From Alphaproteobacteria bacterium (lineage in GTDB: Bacteria > Pseudomonadota > Alphaproteobacteria > Rickettsiales > SXRF01): 64,000 nt of DNA. The stretch is from contig JANYES010000014.1 of the NCBI GenBank assembly GCA_025362975.1, forward strand, positions 17,271 through 81,270. The letters run 5' to 3'. The position numbers and the translations under genes are program-made. The notes below the pieces were generated by a model. The model was not told where the DNA came from and did not search any database. It worked only from the letters and a program-made list of their open reading frames with translations. The first letter of the stretch is position 1; each line of letters begins with the position of its first letter. Below, piece after piece: positions 47,050-56,648 of the stretch.

Positions 47050-47888
47050 GCGGCGTGCCTCACGCTGCGGCTGGCGGCACTCGCCTTATAGAGTTCCTGC
47101 GCCAGCACTTCGAACGCCGGGATATGATCGTCCCATTCGACAAGCGTGCTGATGCTGCCTTTGCTCTGAATGGTGTAGCGATACAGATCCCACACCTCGT
47201 CGAGCACGTGGCCGTCATGCGTGTCGATGATATGCGTGCCGTAATTTTTATGCCCCGCGAGGTGAATCTGCACCACACGGTCCGAAGGAATCGTATCGAT
47301 ATACAGCTTCGCGTCGTAGCCGTGGTTAAACGCGCTGACATAGACGTTGTTAACGTCGAGCAGCAAGCCGCAATCGGCCTGCGTCGCCATCTCGGCTAAA
47401 AATTCCCATTCGCTCATCGTCGAATCGGCGAACTCCAGATAGCTCGACGGGTTTTCAAGCACGATGCGGCGTTCAAGCCTATCCTGCACTTCGCGGATGC
47501 GCGCGACGATATGCGCGAGCGATTCCTGCGTATACGGCACCGGCAGTAAATCATGCGTATTTTTACCGTTGACGCCCGTCCAGCATAGATGATCGGAAAT
47601 CCACGGTGCCTGAATCGCGTCGGCGAGCTTTTTCAGCTTGGCGAGATAGTCGGAATTGAGCTTATCGGTCGAGCCGATGGACATGGACACGCCGTGCATC
47701 ACGATGGGGTAATTCTTGCGCAATTCGCGCAGGAAATCCAAGTAGCCGGGATGGGCTTCGATGAAATTTTCGGAAATAATTTCGAACCAGTCGACACTTT
47801 TGGGGCGCTCAGCCAGAATTTGGTCGTAGTGCTGGGAGCGCAGGCCCACGCCAAAGCCGAGATCGGGATAATTGAAACGATTGGTCAT
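47046..47888 (-). CDS. bufB: BufB/HvfB-type multinuclear iron oxidase (MNIO, DUF692)
   Basis: A 280-residue TIM-barrel enzyme of the MNIO family, which modifies cysteines in peptide precursors using iron. Typical motifs are [57 protein letters not shown] and [15 protein letters not shown]. The ATG at 47888 begins [16 protein letters not shown]; upstream starts lack support. In Caulobacter, homologous bufferin enzymes install thiooxazole groups for copper sequestration. Confidence 0.9.
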   Translation of the reverse strand: MTNRFNYPDLGFGVGLRSQHYDQILAERPKSVDWFEIISENFIEAHPGYLDFLRELRKNYPIVMHGVSMSIGSTDKLNSDYLAKLKKLADAIQAPWISDHLCWTGVNGKNTHDLLPVPYTQESLAHIVARIREVQDRLERRIVLENPSSYLEFADSTMSEWEFLAEMATQADCGLLLDVNNVYVSAFNHGYDAKLYIDTIPSDRVVQIHLAGHKNYGTHIIDTHDGHVLDEVWDLYRYTIQSKGSISTLVEWDDHIPAFEVLAQELYKASAASRSVRHAA

Positions 47889-47950
47889 TATAGGTCCCAT
47901 GTGTCTAACGATTCGCTGCAAACCTGGAAAACGTTACAGCCGTAAAAATA

Positions 47951-47994
47951 AAAAGGCCCGCCAGAATCTTAAAGAATTTCCCGGCGGGCCTTTT
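47951..47994 (-). terminator. strong hairpin between bufA and bufB (terminator or attenuator)
   Basis: AAAAGGCCCGCC (47951–47962) is complementary to GGCGGGCCTTTT (47983–47994) around a 20-base loop. On the minus strand it ends in TTTTTATTTTT, a full intrinsic terminator. It lies 60 bases after the bufA stop and before bufB. Partial read-through would give much more precursor than enzyme. Confidence 0.85.
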
Positions 47995-48011
47995 TTAAAC
48001 GTATCAGCTAA

Positions 48012-48269
48012 TTACTTAGCTTCGGTGGTGCCTTTAGCAGCATCACAAGCAGCTTTGTCAGCAACGAGGCTGAAATCTACTTTGCTCATGTCGCTGGTGG
48101 ATTTACCAGCGCAAGCGTGTGAAGCGTCAGAAGCTTTGCAATCGTTCTTGCCAGCTTTAGCAATGCCGAAGCATTTTACTTTGGTAGGCGCGTCAGCAGC
48201 CTGAGCGGTGGTAACAACGCCAGCAGCGAATACGCCAGCGAGAGCAGCGGTGAGAAGCATCTTGTTCAT
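48012..48269 (-). CDS. bufA: bufferin-type RiPP precursor (DUF2282)
   Basis: An 85-residue exported peptide. The signal peptide (cleavage after AQA, residues 22–24) is followed by KCFGIAKAGKNDC and HACAG, the signature of DUF2282 bufferins. Four cysteines lie at 33, 44, 53 and 75. Bufferins are modified at cysteines by the DUF692 enzyme and bind copper in the periplasm. An AGGGAGACC ribosome binding site precedes the ATG, and an ECF-type promoter lies about 75–100 bases upstream. Confidence 0.9.
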   Translation of the reverse strand: MNKMLLTAALAGVFAAGVVTTAQAADAPTKVKCFGIAKAGKNDCKASDASHACAGKSTSDMSKVDFSLVADKAACDAAKGTTEAK

Positions 48270-48342
48270 AGTGGTCTCCCTAAAAGGTTTACTTGTTTGG
48301 TTTCGAGTTCTGGAAAGTATTCCCTCCCATCTCGATACAATA

Positions 48343-48368
48343 TTCGTACATCATCGATGCAAGGTTAC
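48343..48368 (-). promoter_or_regulatory. ECF sigma-type promoter of the bufferin operon
   Basis: Read on the minus strand, GTAACC (48368–48363) is followed after 16 bases by CGAA (48346–48343). This matches the GTAACC–N16–CGAA type used by ECF sigma factors, and as I recall SigF of Caulobacter, which controls bufferin genes under metal stress, uses the same pattern. The start of transcription would fall near 48336, about 65 bases before the bufA ATG. Confidence 0.65.
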
Positions 48369-48470
48369 ATACAGGGATGACGAATGCCCAAAAACTATAG
48401 ATATGTGATTTATAAATCAACATACTTTTTTGTATGATTATACGGAATAGTCTAAATGATTATTAACTGT

Positions 48471-49832
48471 TTAGGGGCCCGTGATGCCCGCGCCCGGCTC
48501 GTCTTTTTTGGCGGGGATCTGTAAGGTATCGAGCGGCAGATGATCGAACGTCCCGGATTTAAATTGGTCGCCGAGTATCGCAACCGATGGCGCGTCGCGC
48601 GCAGGCGCGGGCGTTTCAAGCGAAGCGGCAGCGGTCACGCCGGCGCGGTTTCGCAATCCTTCGCTGATCGGCTGGTGCATGCCGCGCACAAGGTCGAGCG
48701 TGTAGGCGAGCATGGAATACCGGTTGTCGCCTTCAAGCGGTTGTTTCGGATCTTTGGCATATTCCACTTTGTTGATGTCCATCAGCAACGGCATCTCGCC
48801 GCTGAGCGCCTTGTCGTGGAAATGCATGTGCGCCTGTCCGGGCGTCATCGTGCGTAAGCCGGGATGGTCGCGGTATTCCTTGGTAATCAACTCTGCCAGT
48901 GCCGCGGCTTTTCCCGCGTCGAACACGGTAACGCCGTCATTGCCTTTTTTCGCAGGGTCCGCATAACGCAGCAGGCGATTTTGCAGCACGGTTTTTAAAC
49001 CGTCCGTGCCGTGTTTCTCAGCGAGGTCCTTGATAAAATCAAATCCGATCACGCCCGAGATATCGTCGGTGGTGCGGTTCGCATACGGATTTTTGATGTC
49101 GCCTTGGGAGAGATTCTTGCGCATCTTGTCCAGCGCTTCGTTGGGGTCGTTGTTCACGCCGCTGATGCCGGGGATTTTACTCGCAATATCGATCATCGGC
49201 TGCATTCTGGCGCGGGTTTTATCGAACAGCTCCGTGCGCTGATCATAGATCGCGCCGACGATTTTATCGAAGCCGACTAGCGACGTCGGATGGCTGAAAT
49301 CGATGGCCTTATCCTTGATCTGCAATTTAACGTCCTTGCCCTCGAATGAAATCGGCTCGACATACCCTTCCACCGAAATGGATTTGAGCGTGAAAATATC
49401 GCCCACCTGCACACCGACGAAATCGGCCTGCGTGGTGCGCGAAAGTTTTTCGGCAAGTTCGAGCGCTTGTTTGTGCTCGGGCTTGATGCCGAGCCTATCG
49501 GCTTCGGTGCGGATTTTAACCCACATATCGGGAGTGAGTTTCACCGCATATTCGGCGCGTTCGGGCGTCAACTCGGTTTGCTTGGATGCCACCGGCGCTT
49601 TCGGCACGGTTTTGGTGAAATCATGCCCGTCATGGCGGCGTTCGTCGATGGCGTTTCCGATGAAATATCCTGCCCCTGCCGCAAGCGCCCCGCCAGCAAG
49701 CCCGGCGGCAATGCCCATCAGGCTGAAACCGCCGCCGAAAAACAACCCACTCGTCGCGCCCGCAAGCAACCCGCCGCCGATGCCAATGGCGGTGCTCTTG
49801 TGCGCTTTGATCAATTGCCAAATGAAATCCAT
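48471..49832 (-). CDS. hypothetical protein with Gly-rich membrane hairpin, 453 residues
   Basis: The N-terminus has two Gly- and Ala-rich hydrophobic segments (residues about 12–62: STAIGIGGGLLAGATSGLFF, GIAAGLAGGALAAGAGYFIG), like the glycine-zipper hairpins of membrane-inserting proteins. The remaining 390 residues are soluble, charged and of no family I recognise. No signal peptide cleavage site is evident. It stands alone on the minus strand, divergent from the histidine kinase. Confidence 0.7.
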   Translation of the reverse strand: MDFIWQLIKAHKSTAIGIGGGLLAGATSGLFFGGGFSLMGIAAGLAGGALAAGAGYFIGNAIDERRHDGHDFTKTVPKAPVASKQTELTPERAEYAVKLTPDMWVKIRTEADRLGIKPEHKQALELAEKLSRTTQADFVGVQVGDIFTLKSISVEGYVEPISFEGKDVKLQIKDKAIDFSHPTSLVGFDKIVGAIYDQRTELFDKTRARMQPMIDIASKIPGISGVNNDPNEALDKMRKNLSQGDIKNPYANRTTDDISGVIGFDFIKDLAEKHGTDGLKTVLQNRLLRYADPAKKGNDGVTVFDAGKAAALAELITKEYRDHPGLRTMTPGQAHMHFHDKALSGEMPLLMDINKVEYAKDPKQPLEGDNRYSMLAYTLDLVRGMHQPISEGLRNRAGVTAAASLETPAPARDAPSVAILGDQFKSGTFDHLPLDTLQIPAKKDEPGAGITGP

Positions 49833-50061
49833 AATACCAGTAGTATCGCATGCATGAGCGAGCGTGGATTGTGAAATATTTGTGAAGGCGCTCGCAATTT
49901 CAAGCGTTTGCGCGCTGTAAACAATTGAAACATAACAACTCGGAAAATGTCAGAAAATTAGCAAGTATTTGACCTAAATGTCGTTAACTTTTATTAATAA
50001 ATCATTAAGTTCCTTCGCCTAGGATTAACCTTAGATATCATTAAAATTAGCGCCAACACGT

Positions 50062-51600
50062 ATGTCGATTAAGCATAAACTAACCTTGATGACGATGGGG
50101 ATCAGCCTGGCCGCCGTGCTGCTGACGGTGACCGCCATCACGTCCTATTTGATCTATGATATGCGCGCCAGCAAGCTTGCTGAGGTGGCCGTTACCGCTT
50201 CGCTTACCGGCGATCGCAATACCGCCGCCGTTGCCTTTATGGATAACGCCCGCGCTCGCTCCAACCTCGACATCTTCCGCCAGAACCCCTCCATCCGAGC
50301 CGCTTGCATCTATGATGCCAGAGGCAAAATCTTCAGCGGTTACGAAGCCGACAAAACCATCGGCGCCATCAAATGCCCCAGCGCCACGCGCCTTATCCCC
50401 GACGGCATCGACAACATGCTCACCGCTAAACGTACCATCCACCAGAAAGACGAAATCTTAGGTAGCCTCTTCATGGTCGCTGACACGCGCGAGATCGACG
50501 CCTTCGTGCATAAAATCATAATGATCGCCGGCACCGCCGCGCTCATGGTGTTCATTGTTACCTTGCTGCTCACCGTGTATTTCCAGCGCACCATTTCAGG
50601 GCCGATTTTAGAGCTCGCCGCCACGGCCCACGCCATCACCCAGCACCGCGACTACACGCTCGCCGCCCGCACCGGTTATTCCGACGAAACCGACGTGCTG
50701 GCGCGCGCCTTCAACGCCATGCTCGGCGAAGTCCACAAGCGCGACCGCGAGCTGATGGATGCCAACGAAAACCTCGAATATAACGTCCAGGAGCGCACGC
50801 GCGAATTACAGGCCGCCAAGAAAAAAGCCGAAGAAGCCAGCGACGCCAAAAGCGAATTCCTGCGCAACATGAGCCATGAATTCCGCACCCCGCTGCACGC
50901 CATCGTGAGCCTCGCTTCGTATGGATTGAAAGAACATAACAGCGCCCTGCCGGGGCAGATCAGCCAGTATTTCGAACTCATCCAGAAAAGCTCTGAGCGC
51001 CTAAGCCGCCTTGTCAACGAAGTGCTGGACCTTGCGCGCTTAGAGCAAGGTGAGCACATGTTCCTGCTCCAGCGCGGCGACATGCGCGAGTTACTGCAAC
51101 GCTCGGAAGAACTCGTGCGCACCATGCTCGCCGAAAAGAATTTAAGCATACGCTACGATCAGGAAGCAAGCATCGCCCCCATCGTCTGCGACCACGATAA
51201 AATCGTGCAGGTCGTCACCAATTTGCTTGGCAACGCTATCAAGTTCAGTCCGCAGGATGGCACCATCACCCTGCACACCAGCATGCTGATTGAAAACGGC
51301 GCGCCGGTGATGGAAGTGTCGGTCATTGACGAAGGGGTCGGCATTCCCAAGGGAGAAGAAAAACTCATCTTCGATTCGTTCCGTCAATCCTCACGCACCA
51401 ATACGGGCGCAGGCGGCACCGGTTTAGGCCTTGCCATCTGCCGCAACATCATCCGTGCCCATAGCGGGCACATCCACGCCAGTAACAACGCCAATGGCAG
51501 CGGTACATGCGTGATATTCGTCATTCCCGCCACCATGCCGGAAGGCAGCCGCGTGGTGCACATGCAATCAACGGAGGGCAAACATGAAAACGCAGCGTAG
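50062..51600 (+). CDS. membrane sensor histidine kinase (CHASE8-like, HAMP)
   Basis: A 512-residue sensor. Two membrane segments (about 12–34 and 152–174) enclose a periplasmic CHASE8-like domain. HAMP, a coiled coil, HisKA with MSHEFRTPLH (phospho-acceptor His272) and a catalytic domain follow. The N box is NLLGNAIKFS, with DEGVGIP, and GGTGLGLAI as G boxes. The 3' end overlaps the next gene by 17 bases, so the two form one signalling unit. The signal sensed cannot be told. Confidence 0.93.
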   Translation: MSIKHKLTLMTMGISLAAVLLTVTAITSYLIYDMRASKLAEVAVTASLTGDRNTAAVAFMDNARARSNLDIFRQNPSIRAACIYDARGKIFSGYEADKTIGAIKCPSATRLIPDGIDNMLTAKRTIHQKDEILGSLFMVADTREIDAFVHKIIMIAGTAALMVFIVTLLLTVYFQRTISGPILELAATAHAITQHRDYTLAARTGYSDETDVLARAFNAMLGEVHKRDRELMDANENLEYNVQERTRELQAAKKKAEEASDAKSEFLRNMSHEFRTPLHAIVSLASYGLKEHNSALPGQISQYFELIQKSSERLSRLVNEVLDLARLEQGEHMFLLQRGDMRELLQRSEELVRTMLAEKNLSIRYDQEASIAPIVCDHDKIVQVVTNLLGNAIKFSPQDGTITLHTSMLIENGAPVMEVSVIDEGVGIPKGEEKLIFDSFRQSSRTNTGAGGTGLGLAICRNIIRAHSGHIHASNNANGSGTCVIFVIPATMPEGSRVVHMQSTEGKHENAA

Positions 51601-52546
51601 GTACACCATCCTCGCCGTCGACGACGACGAGATCAACCTGATGATCCTGACCAAATGCGTAAGCGAAGCGGGCTATTCGGTTATGTCGTTCGAATCGGGC
51701 AAGGAAGCGTGGGAATATCTAAGCGCCAATCCGAAATCCATCGACGTGGCCTTGCTCGACAAGATGATGCCCGAAATGAGTGGTATGGATATTTTAAAAC
51801 GCATGAAAGACTCCGACCAGCTCCGCCACATCCCCGTCATCATCCAGACCGGCGACGCCGGGGTGACGCAGATGCGCGAAGGCCTCGAAAGCGGTGCCTA
51901 TTACTACCTCACCAAACCGTTTCATCCCAACATCCTCGCCGCGATTTTAAATTCCGCCACCACCGAATGCGCCGTGCGCGAAGAGCTGCGCAATCAAGCT
52001 AGCGCCGACCACGCCAAATTCATGTGGCTGATGCAAGACGGTGAGTTCACCATCAAAACTCACGCCGAAGCCAGTGTGCTCGCCGCCACGCTTTCGCAGG
52101 CGAGCCTTTATCCTGAGTTCGTGGCCGTCGGCCTCATGGAGCTGCTCAGCAACGCCATCGAGCACGGTAATCTCGAGATGGGCTACCAGATCAAAAACAA
52201 ATCGATCAGCGCCAACCGCCTGAGCGAAGAACTTGCCAACCGCACCGCCAACCCGATTTACGGACTGCGCGTGGTCCACGTCCACATTGAAAAAACCCCG
52301 TCCGGCCTGCACATCGCCATCCGCGACGAAGGTAAGGGTTTCGACGTCGACAAATTCACCCAGCAGGAACCCGGCGGGCATCTGGAAGAACCCAATGGCC
52401 GTGGCATCGCCAAGGCGATCATCATGCTTGACGATGTGCGCTACAATGCGAACGGCAACGAGGTGCACTGCAACATCAGCATGGCCCCACCAAAATTCGT
52501 CGGCGATGTGGCCATCGGCATCAGCGCCTCCTCGCGCAACAATTAA
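51584..52546 (+). CDS. response regulator with C-terminal RsbW-like ATPase domain
   Basis: A 320-residue fusion. The receiver domain (about residues 8–125) has phospho-acceptor Asp59 in ALLDKMMPEMSG and Lys111 in TKPF. The second half is a GHKL ATPase of the anti-sigma/serine-kinase type with ELLSNAIEHGN, RDEGKGFD and NGRGIAKAIIM. No DNA-binding domain is present. It should be phosphorylated by the overlapping kinase and act by phosphorylating or binding a protein partner, such as an anti-sigma antagonist; none is seen nearby. Confidence 0.9.
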   Translation: MKTQRRYTILAVDDDEINLMILTKCVSEAGYSVMSFESGKEAWEYLSANPKSIDVALLDKMMPEMSGMDILKRMKDSDQLRHIPVIIQTGDAGVTQMREGLESGAYYYLTKPFHPNILAAILNSATTECAVREELRNQASADHAKFMWLMQDGEFTIKTHAEASVLAATLSQASLYPEFVAVGLMELLSNAIEHGNLEMGYQIKNKSISANRLSEELANRTANPIYGLRVVHVHIEKTPSGLHIAIRDEGKGFDVDKFTQQEPGGHLEEPNGRGIAKAIIMLDDVRYNANGNEVHCNISMAPPKFVGDVAIGISASSRNN

Positions 52547-52685
52547 GCGATTTATCTCAGTAACATATTGTATGTCATGCATAAAATACCTGACACAAAA
52601 CCTTCACTTGCAATTAATAACGGAAAATCTTTAAGTAACGCCCCTAACCCAGTAATAAACCAGCCAGAAAATAGAATTTAACCAC

Positions 52686-53237
52686 ATGCTTGCAATGCAA
52701 TACTCCATCCAGCTGCCGGAAAATTACGACGCGGCGCTGATCGAAGAACGCGTGAACCAGCGTAAAATGTTGTTCGACAAGCATCCGGGGCTCGTCCACA
52801 AATCCTTCCTCTACAGTCACGAAAACCAGTTTTATGCCCCGTTCTACCTCTGGCAGGACGTGAATGAAGCCCAGAAATTCCTGCTCGACGATCTGTTCCA
52901 CGGCGTGGTGCAGGCATTCAACCGCGTACGCGTGCGCAGTTGGTTCGTGGTTCATAACGCTTTCGGCAACCGCAGCCTCACGCCCACCTTTGCCCGCCGC
53001 GAGGTGGACATCATCCCACCGGAAGAAAAACTCGATACGTTCTTAAAATATGAGAAAGACCTACAATCGAACGTCCTTGAAGATCCCAACCTCTACATGC
53101 ATGTCGCTGCCTTCGACGCGGACCGCTGGGAAGTCTTACGATTTTCTTTATGGAAAGACGAGGCGAGCGCGACCAAAGCCACGGGAGATTCGCACATCGA
53201 TTACCGCGTGCTGCATGTCAGCGAGCCAACAGATTGA
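52686..53237 (+). CDS. DUF4865 family protein
   Basis: A 183-residue soluble protein with the DUF4865 pattern: MQYSIQLPENYDAALIEERV at the start (ATG at 52686 or 52695), then KSFLYSHENQFYAPFYLWQD and RVRSWFVVHNAFG. The family is of unknown function. It stands alone between the signalling pair and bamE, convergent with bamE. Confidence 0.8.
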   Translation: MLAMQYSIQLPENYDAALIEERVNQRKMLFDKHPGLVHKSFLYSHENQFYAPFYLWQDVNEAQKFLLDDLFHGVVQAFNRVRVRSWFVVHNAFGNRSLTPTFARREVDIIPPEEKLDTFLKYEKDLQSNVLEDPNLYMHVAAFDADRWEVLRFSLWKDEASATKATGDSHIDYRVLHVSEPTD

Positions 53238-53247
53238 GTTTTCTTGA

Positions 53248-53733
53248 TTAATTTCCTTTACGACCCGGGGCGACGCTATCGTTGCCGCCCGGACGGTTGA
53301 ACCTGCCGATATTGCCGAGAATCTGCTCGAAGAATCCAAGCGTATGGCCTTCGGTCGGCGTCGTGCGTTTGACGAGGTCGAAATCCTGCCCGTTATCGAT
53401 GGTGTAATTATCCACCTTGCTGACCACGCCCTTGGTATCGAAGGCGATGCTGGTGACTTCCTGCTCGACGATTTCGGGTTTGAGGAACGCGTACGCTTCC
53501 TTGCGGTCGGTGATGTAATACCATGTCTCGTCGCCGAAGCTCGACTGCGACGACGGCGAGCCGAGTTTGGTGCGCACGTCTTCGCGCGTGGTCGTGCCCA
53601 CGGTTACGAGATTCTTAATCGGGTCTTCATGCACGTAGCCACCATTGTCCACCTTCGGTGAACACGATACCAGCACCAGTGACGACACGGCGCAAGCCAG
53701 AAGCTGCTTTTTAAGCGATTGATTTTTAGGCAT
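53248..53733 (-). CDS. bamE: outer membrane assembly lipoprotein BamE
   Basis: Lipoprotein of the BAM complex, 161 residues. Signal peptide with lipobox LVSC, lipidated Cys24. The SmpA/OmlA domain follows: VTVGTTTREDVRTKLGSPSSQ, SFGDETWYYITDRKEA, and TSIAFDTKGVVSKVDNYTIDNG. The C-terminal 40 residues are Gly- and Asn-rich. Its own promoter should lie just upstream of 53733. Confidence 0.9.
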   Translation of the reverse strand: MPKNQSLKKQLLACAVSSLVLVSCSPKVDNGGYVHEDPIKNLVTVGTTTREDVRTKLGSPSSQSSFGDETWYYITDRKEAYAFLKPEIVEQEVTSIAFDTKGVVSKVDNYTIDNGQDFDLVKRTTPTEGHTLGFFEQILGNIGRFNRPGGNDSVAPGRKGN

Positions 53734-54206
53734 AAATACCGGAAATTTCTTGTAATGACGCTACGTTAGCGTATAAGTACCGCAAACGCAAGAACGGCTT
53801 TTTTATAGGATTCTTTACGCTGGCGCCCTAAGATAAAAGCTTACACACTTCTTACGAGGTTCGCATGCCGCTACCCATAGCTTTCGCGCCGCAGCGCGCC
53901 GAACTCACCGGCGGCGCCAGCCGCACCAATCGTTGGGGCCGGTAGAAATATGCGTTAATACTAATTAAATACAGAGTGTTGAATCGAGTTGCATTCCGGC
54001 TCCGAAATCCATCGCCTTACGCCGGTCCGCACAAAAATGCTACAAACAATTGAAATATAAGTAAAAAATACCACGTTGCGCTGAGGCGTAGAATGTTGTG
54101 GCCATCACCGGATAATGCTTGGATTTACCTTCATTTACCTATAAAAGAAGAGCCCGCGCGAGGAGTATTAAGGTGCGCCCCAAAAAGATTAGGTACAAAA
54201 ACAACT
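53734..54206. other. 473-base intergenic region
   Basis: No clear gene is seen. It must hold the bamE promoter. A 26-codon frame starts at ATG 53865 with an ACGAGG in front, but its product matches nothing I know and could be a remnant. Upstream of bamE many alphaproteobacteria have divergent genes (a DUF177 protein, a CBP3-type chaperone) that are missing here. Confidence 0.4.
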
Positions 54207-55343
54207 ATGCTCGCCCGCCCGCAACACCAAGCCATCGCGCTGATTCCGCAGCTGATGTCGGAACTGAAATTTGTCGGCCCGCGTTATTCGCCAGCCGATC
54301 TCAAGCGCGCCGACGCCTTGATCGAGCGCGAGCTGATCGACGGGCAGGGCGACGACAGCAAACTCGTCGGCTGCATGCTCAAAACCTATCTGCGCCTGCC
54401 GTGGCTGCCCACCGATAACGCCGCGTTTAAACACGATCTCGAAGAATTCGTGCGCGCCGATTTCGGCCTTGGCTCTTTGCGCCGTGGCAGCACGAACGGC
54501 CGCGTCATCCCCATCGACGAATTCCAGCAGGATCTCTGGTCCATCACCAGCATCATCGCCGACGAACTCGCCCGCTCGCCCGATTACGCGCCAGTAGCGC
54601 GACAAGCAAGCCTGTGGACGGCTCATCTGCTGCAAAAAACCCACACGCATTATTCCCCGACTGGCAGCGCACAGGCCGCAAACCATTTATTCCCGACCTT
54701 AAAAACCACCTTCGACATAGCGGGCATCGCCCCGTTTGCGTATATCGACATGGTGCAGTTCGGCGGCCCGCATGTGAGAGATTCGATCGAGCACCGCTGC
54801 GGGTTTGACGCGTTGTTCAAGCGTATGGAAAGCATCCATCCCGCCCAGAACCAATACGGTAAAATCAATGCTATCACCCCCGGCGAAGCCAGCTTTGTCT
54901 CCATCCGCACCCCCGGCGAACTGGCACGGTTGGACGAACGCCCGCAGAACATCTTCGCCCGCAACGTCTTTGCCCGCGGCGCCATCAAAGACTCCGACGC
55001 CAGCTTCCATGCCGCCAACCTGCTGTGCACGATGGCTAACGCCCTGCCGGACGCGGGCCGCATCTACATCTGCAACACTTACGGCGACGGGTTTAACTTC
55101 GCTACCGACCGCGCGCTGCTGAAACTCGCCGGACTTCGCGTCGTCAAAGCCGACGCCTTCGATTCCACCGCCTTAAACGGCGGCAGGATGCAAGCTGGCA
55201 ATCATTATTACACGCTCGAACGCGACTTCGCCCTGCGCCCCACACCGGTGGATGCAGATGAGTTCGATATGTTCTGGAGTGGGCGCTCGCAATTTCGTAT
55301 AGTAAACCAGCCTGCCAAAATGGCAGGCGTAAGAATTGGATAG
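54207..55343 (+). CDS. hypothetical protein, 378 residues
   Basis: The ATG at 54207 begins [20 protein letters not shown]; an upstream extension to 54093 has poor composition and no ribosome binding site. The soluble product has no signal peptide, membrane segment or motif I recognise. Codon use resembles the neighbours. The stop lies 4 bases before the murA ATG, so the two are probably co-transcribed. Confidence 0.7.
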   Translation: MLARPQHQAIALIPQLMSELKFVGPRYSPADLKRADALIERELIDGQGDDSKLVGCMLKTYLRLPWLPTDNAAFKHDLEEFVRADFGLGSLRRGSTNGRVIPIDEFQQDLWSITSIIADELARSPDYAPVARQASLWTAHLLQKTHTHYSPTGSAQAANHLFPTLKTTFDIAGIAPFAYIDMVQFGGPHVRDSIEHRCGFDALFKRMESIHPAQNQYGKINAITPGEASFVSIRTPGELARLDERPQNIFARNVFARGAIKDSDASFHAANLLCTMANALPDAGRIYICNTYGDGFNFATDRALLKLAGLRVVKADAFDSTALNGGRMQAGNHYYTLERDFALRPTPVDADEFDMFWSGRSQFRIVNQPAKMAGVRIG

Positions 55344-55347
55344 AACG

Positions 55348-56646
55348 ATGGATAAAATTCGTATTGTCGGCGGCACACCTTTACGCGGGGTCATCCCCAT
55401 TTCCGGCGCAAAAAACGCGGCCCTGCCGCTCATGGCCGCCTGTTTGCTCACCGATGACAAGCTCACCCTGTGCAATATGCCGTACCTCGCCGACATCGTC
55501 ACGATGGCCAATTTGCTCGCCCAGCACGGCGTCGACCTCAACATCGACGGCATCCATCAGGGCCGCGCCATCACCCTGTGCGCCGGCCATATCCATAACC
55601 TGACTGCCCCGTACGAAGTAGTGCGTACCATGCGTGCTTCCGTCCTCGTGCTTGGCCCATTGCTCGCCCGCTTCGGCGCGGCGCGCGTCTCACTTCCCGG
55701 GGGATGTGCCATCGGCACCCGCCCGATTGATCTACACCTTAAAGCCCTTGAACAGATGGGCGCTGAAATCGAGCTGATCGACGGCTACATCAACGCCAAA
55801 GTCCCCCACCGCCTGAAAGGGACGGATATCCAGTTTGAAAAAGTCTCCGTCGGCGCTACGGAAAACATCCTGATGGCCGCCTGCCTCGCAGAAGGCGAAA
55901 CCATCCTGCGCAACGCCGCGCAGGAGCCCGAAGTCGCCGACCTCGCCTATTGCTTACAAGCCATGGGCGCCAAGATCGAAGGCATCGGCACCAGCGAGCT
56001 GCGCATCCAGGGCGTTAACTCCCTGCACGGCTGCACTTACACGGTCATCGCCGACCGCATTGAAGCCGGTTCCTTTGCCGCCGCCGCCGCCATCACCGGC
56101 GGTGATGTCGAACTCGTCGGTATCCGCGCATCACTCATGCAATCCGTCATCGAAAAATTCGCCGAAGCCGGTATCGGCATCACCGAAACCGAGCGCGGTT
56201 TACGCGTCGTCGGCACGGGCCGCAAGATTCAGGGCATCGACATCATGACCGCCCCATACCCCGGTTTTCCCACCGACATGCAAGCCCAGATGATGGCTAT
56301 GCTCAGCATGGCCGAAGGCGCCTCGATGGTCACCGAAACCATTTTCGAAAACCGTTACATGCACGTGCCTGAACTTATCCGCATGGGCACGAACATCAAC
56401 GTCCACGGCTCCTCCGCCATGATTCGCGGCGTTAGCTCCCTACGTGGCGCAGAAGTCATGGCCACCGATCTGCGCGCCTCGCTGTCGCTCGTCATCGCAG
56501 CGCTCGCCGCCGAAGGCGAAACCATCATCCACCGCGTGTACCATCTCGATCGCGGTTACGAGCGCTTAGAAGAAAAACTCGCCGCCTGTGGTGCTACCAT
56601 CGAGCGCATTTCCGAGCGCGCCACGGCCAAGGCCGAAGCGGCATAA
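55348..56646 (+). CDS. murA: UDP-N-acetylglucosamine 1-carboxyvinyltransferase
   Basis: First committed step of peptidoglycan synthesis. ATG 55348 ([12 protein letters not shown]) is chosen over a TTG four codons upstream. SGAKNA (Lys22, Asn23) and the loop [12 protein letters not shown] with the catalytic, fosfomycin-sensitive Cys120 are intact. GFPTDMQAQ and the C-terminal [11 protein letters not shown] follow. Length is 432 residues. Confidence 0.97.
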   Translation: MDKIRIVGGTPLRGVIPISGAKNAALPLMAACLLTDDKLTLCNMPYLADIVTMANLLAQHGVDLNIDGIHQGRAITLCAGHIHNLTAPYEVVRTMRASVLVLGPLLARFGAARVSLPGGCAIGTRPIDLHLKALEQMGAEIELIDGYINAKVPHRLKGTDIQFEKVSVGATENILMAACLAEGETILRNAAQEPEVADLAYCLQAMGAKIEGIGTSELRIQGVNSLHGCTYTVIADRIEAGSFAAAAAITGGDVELVGIRASLMQSVIEKFAEAGIGITETERGLRVVGTGRKIQGIDIMTAPYPGFPTDMQAQMMAMLSMAEGASMVTETIFENRYMHVPELIRMGTNINVHGSSAMIRGVSSLRGAEVMATDLRASLSLVIAALAAEGETIIHRVYHLDRGYERLEEKLAACGATIERISERATAKAEAA

Positions 56647-56648
56647 GC

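Noticed and set aside
53865..53945. 26-codon frame in the gap between bamE and the hypothetical gene
   Set aside because: It has a weak ribosome binding site, but the product is too short and not recognised.
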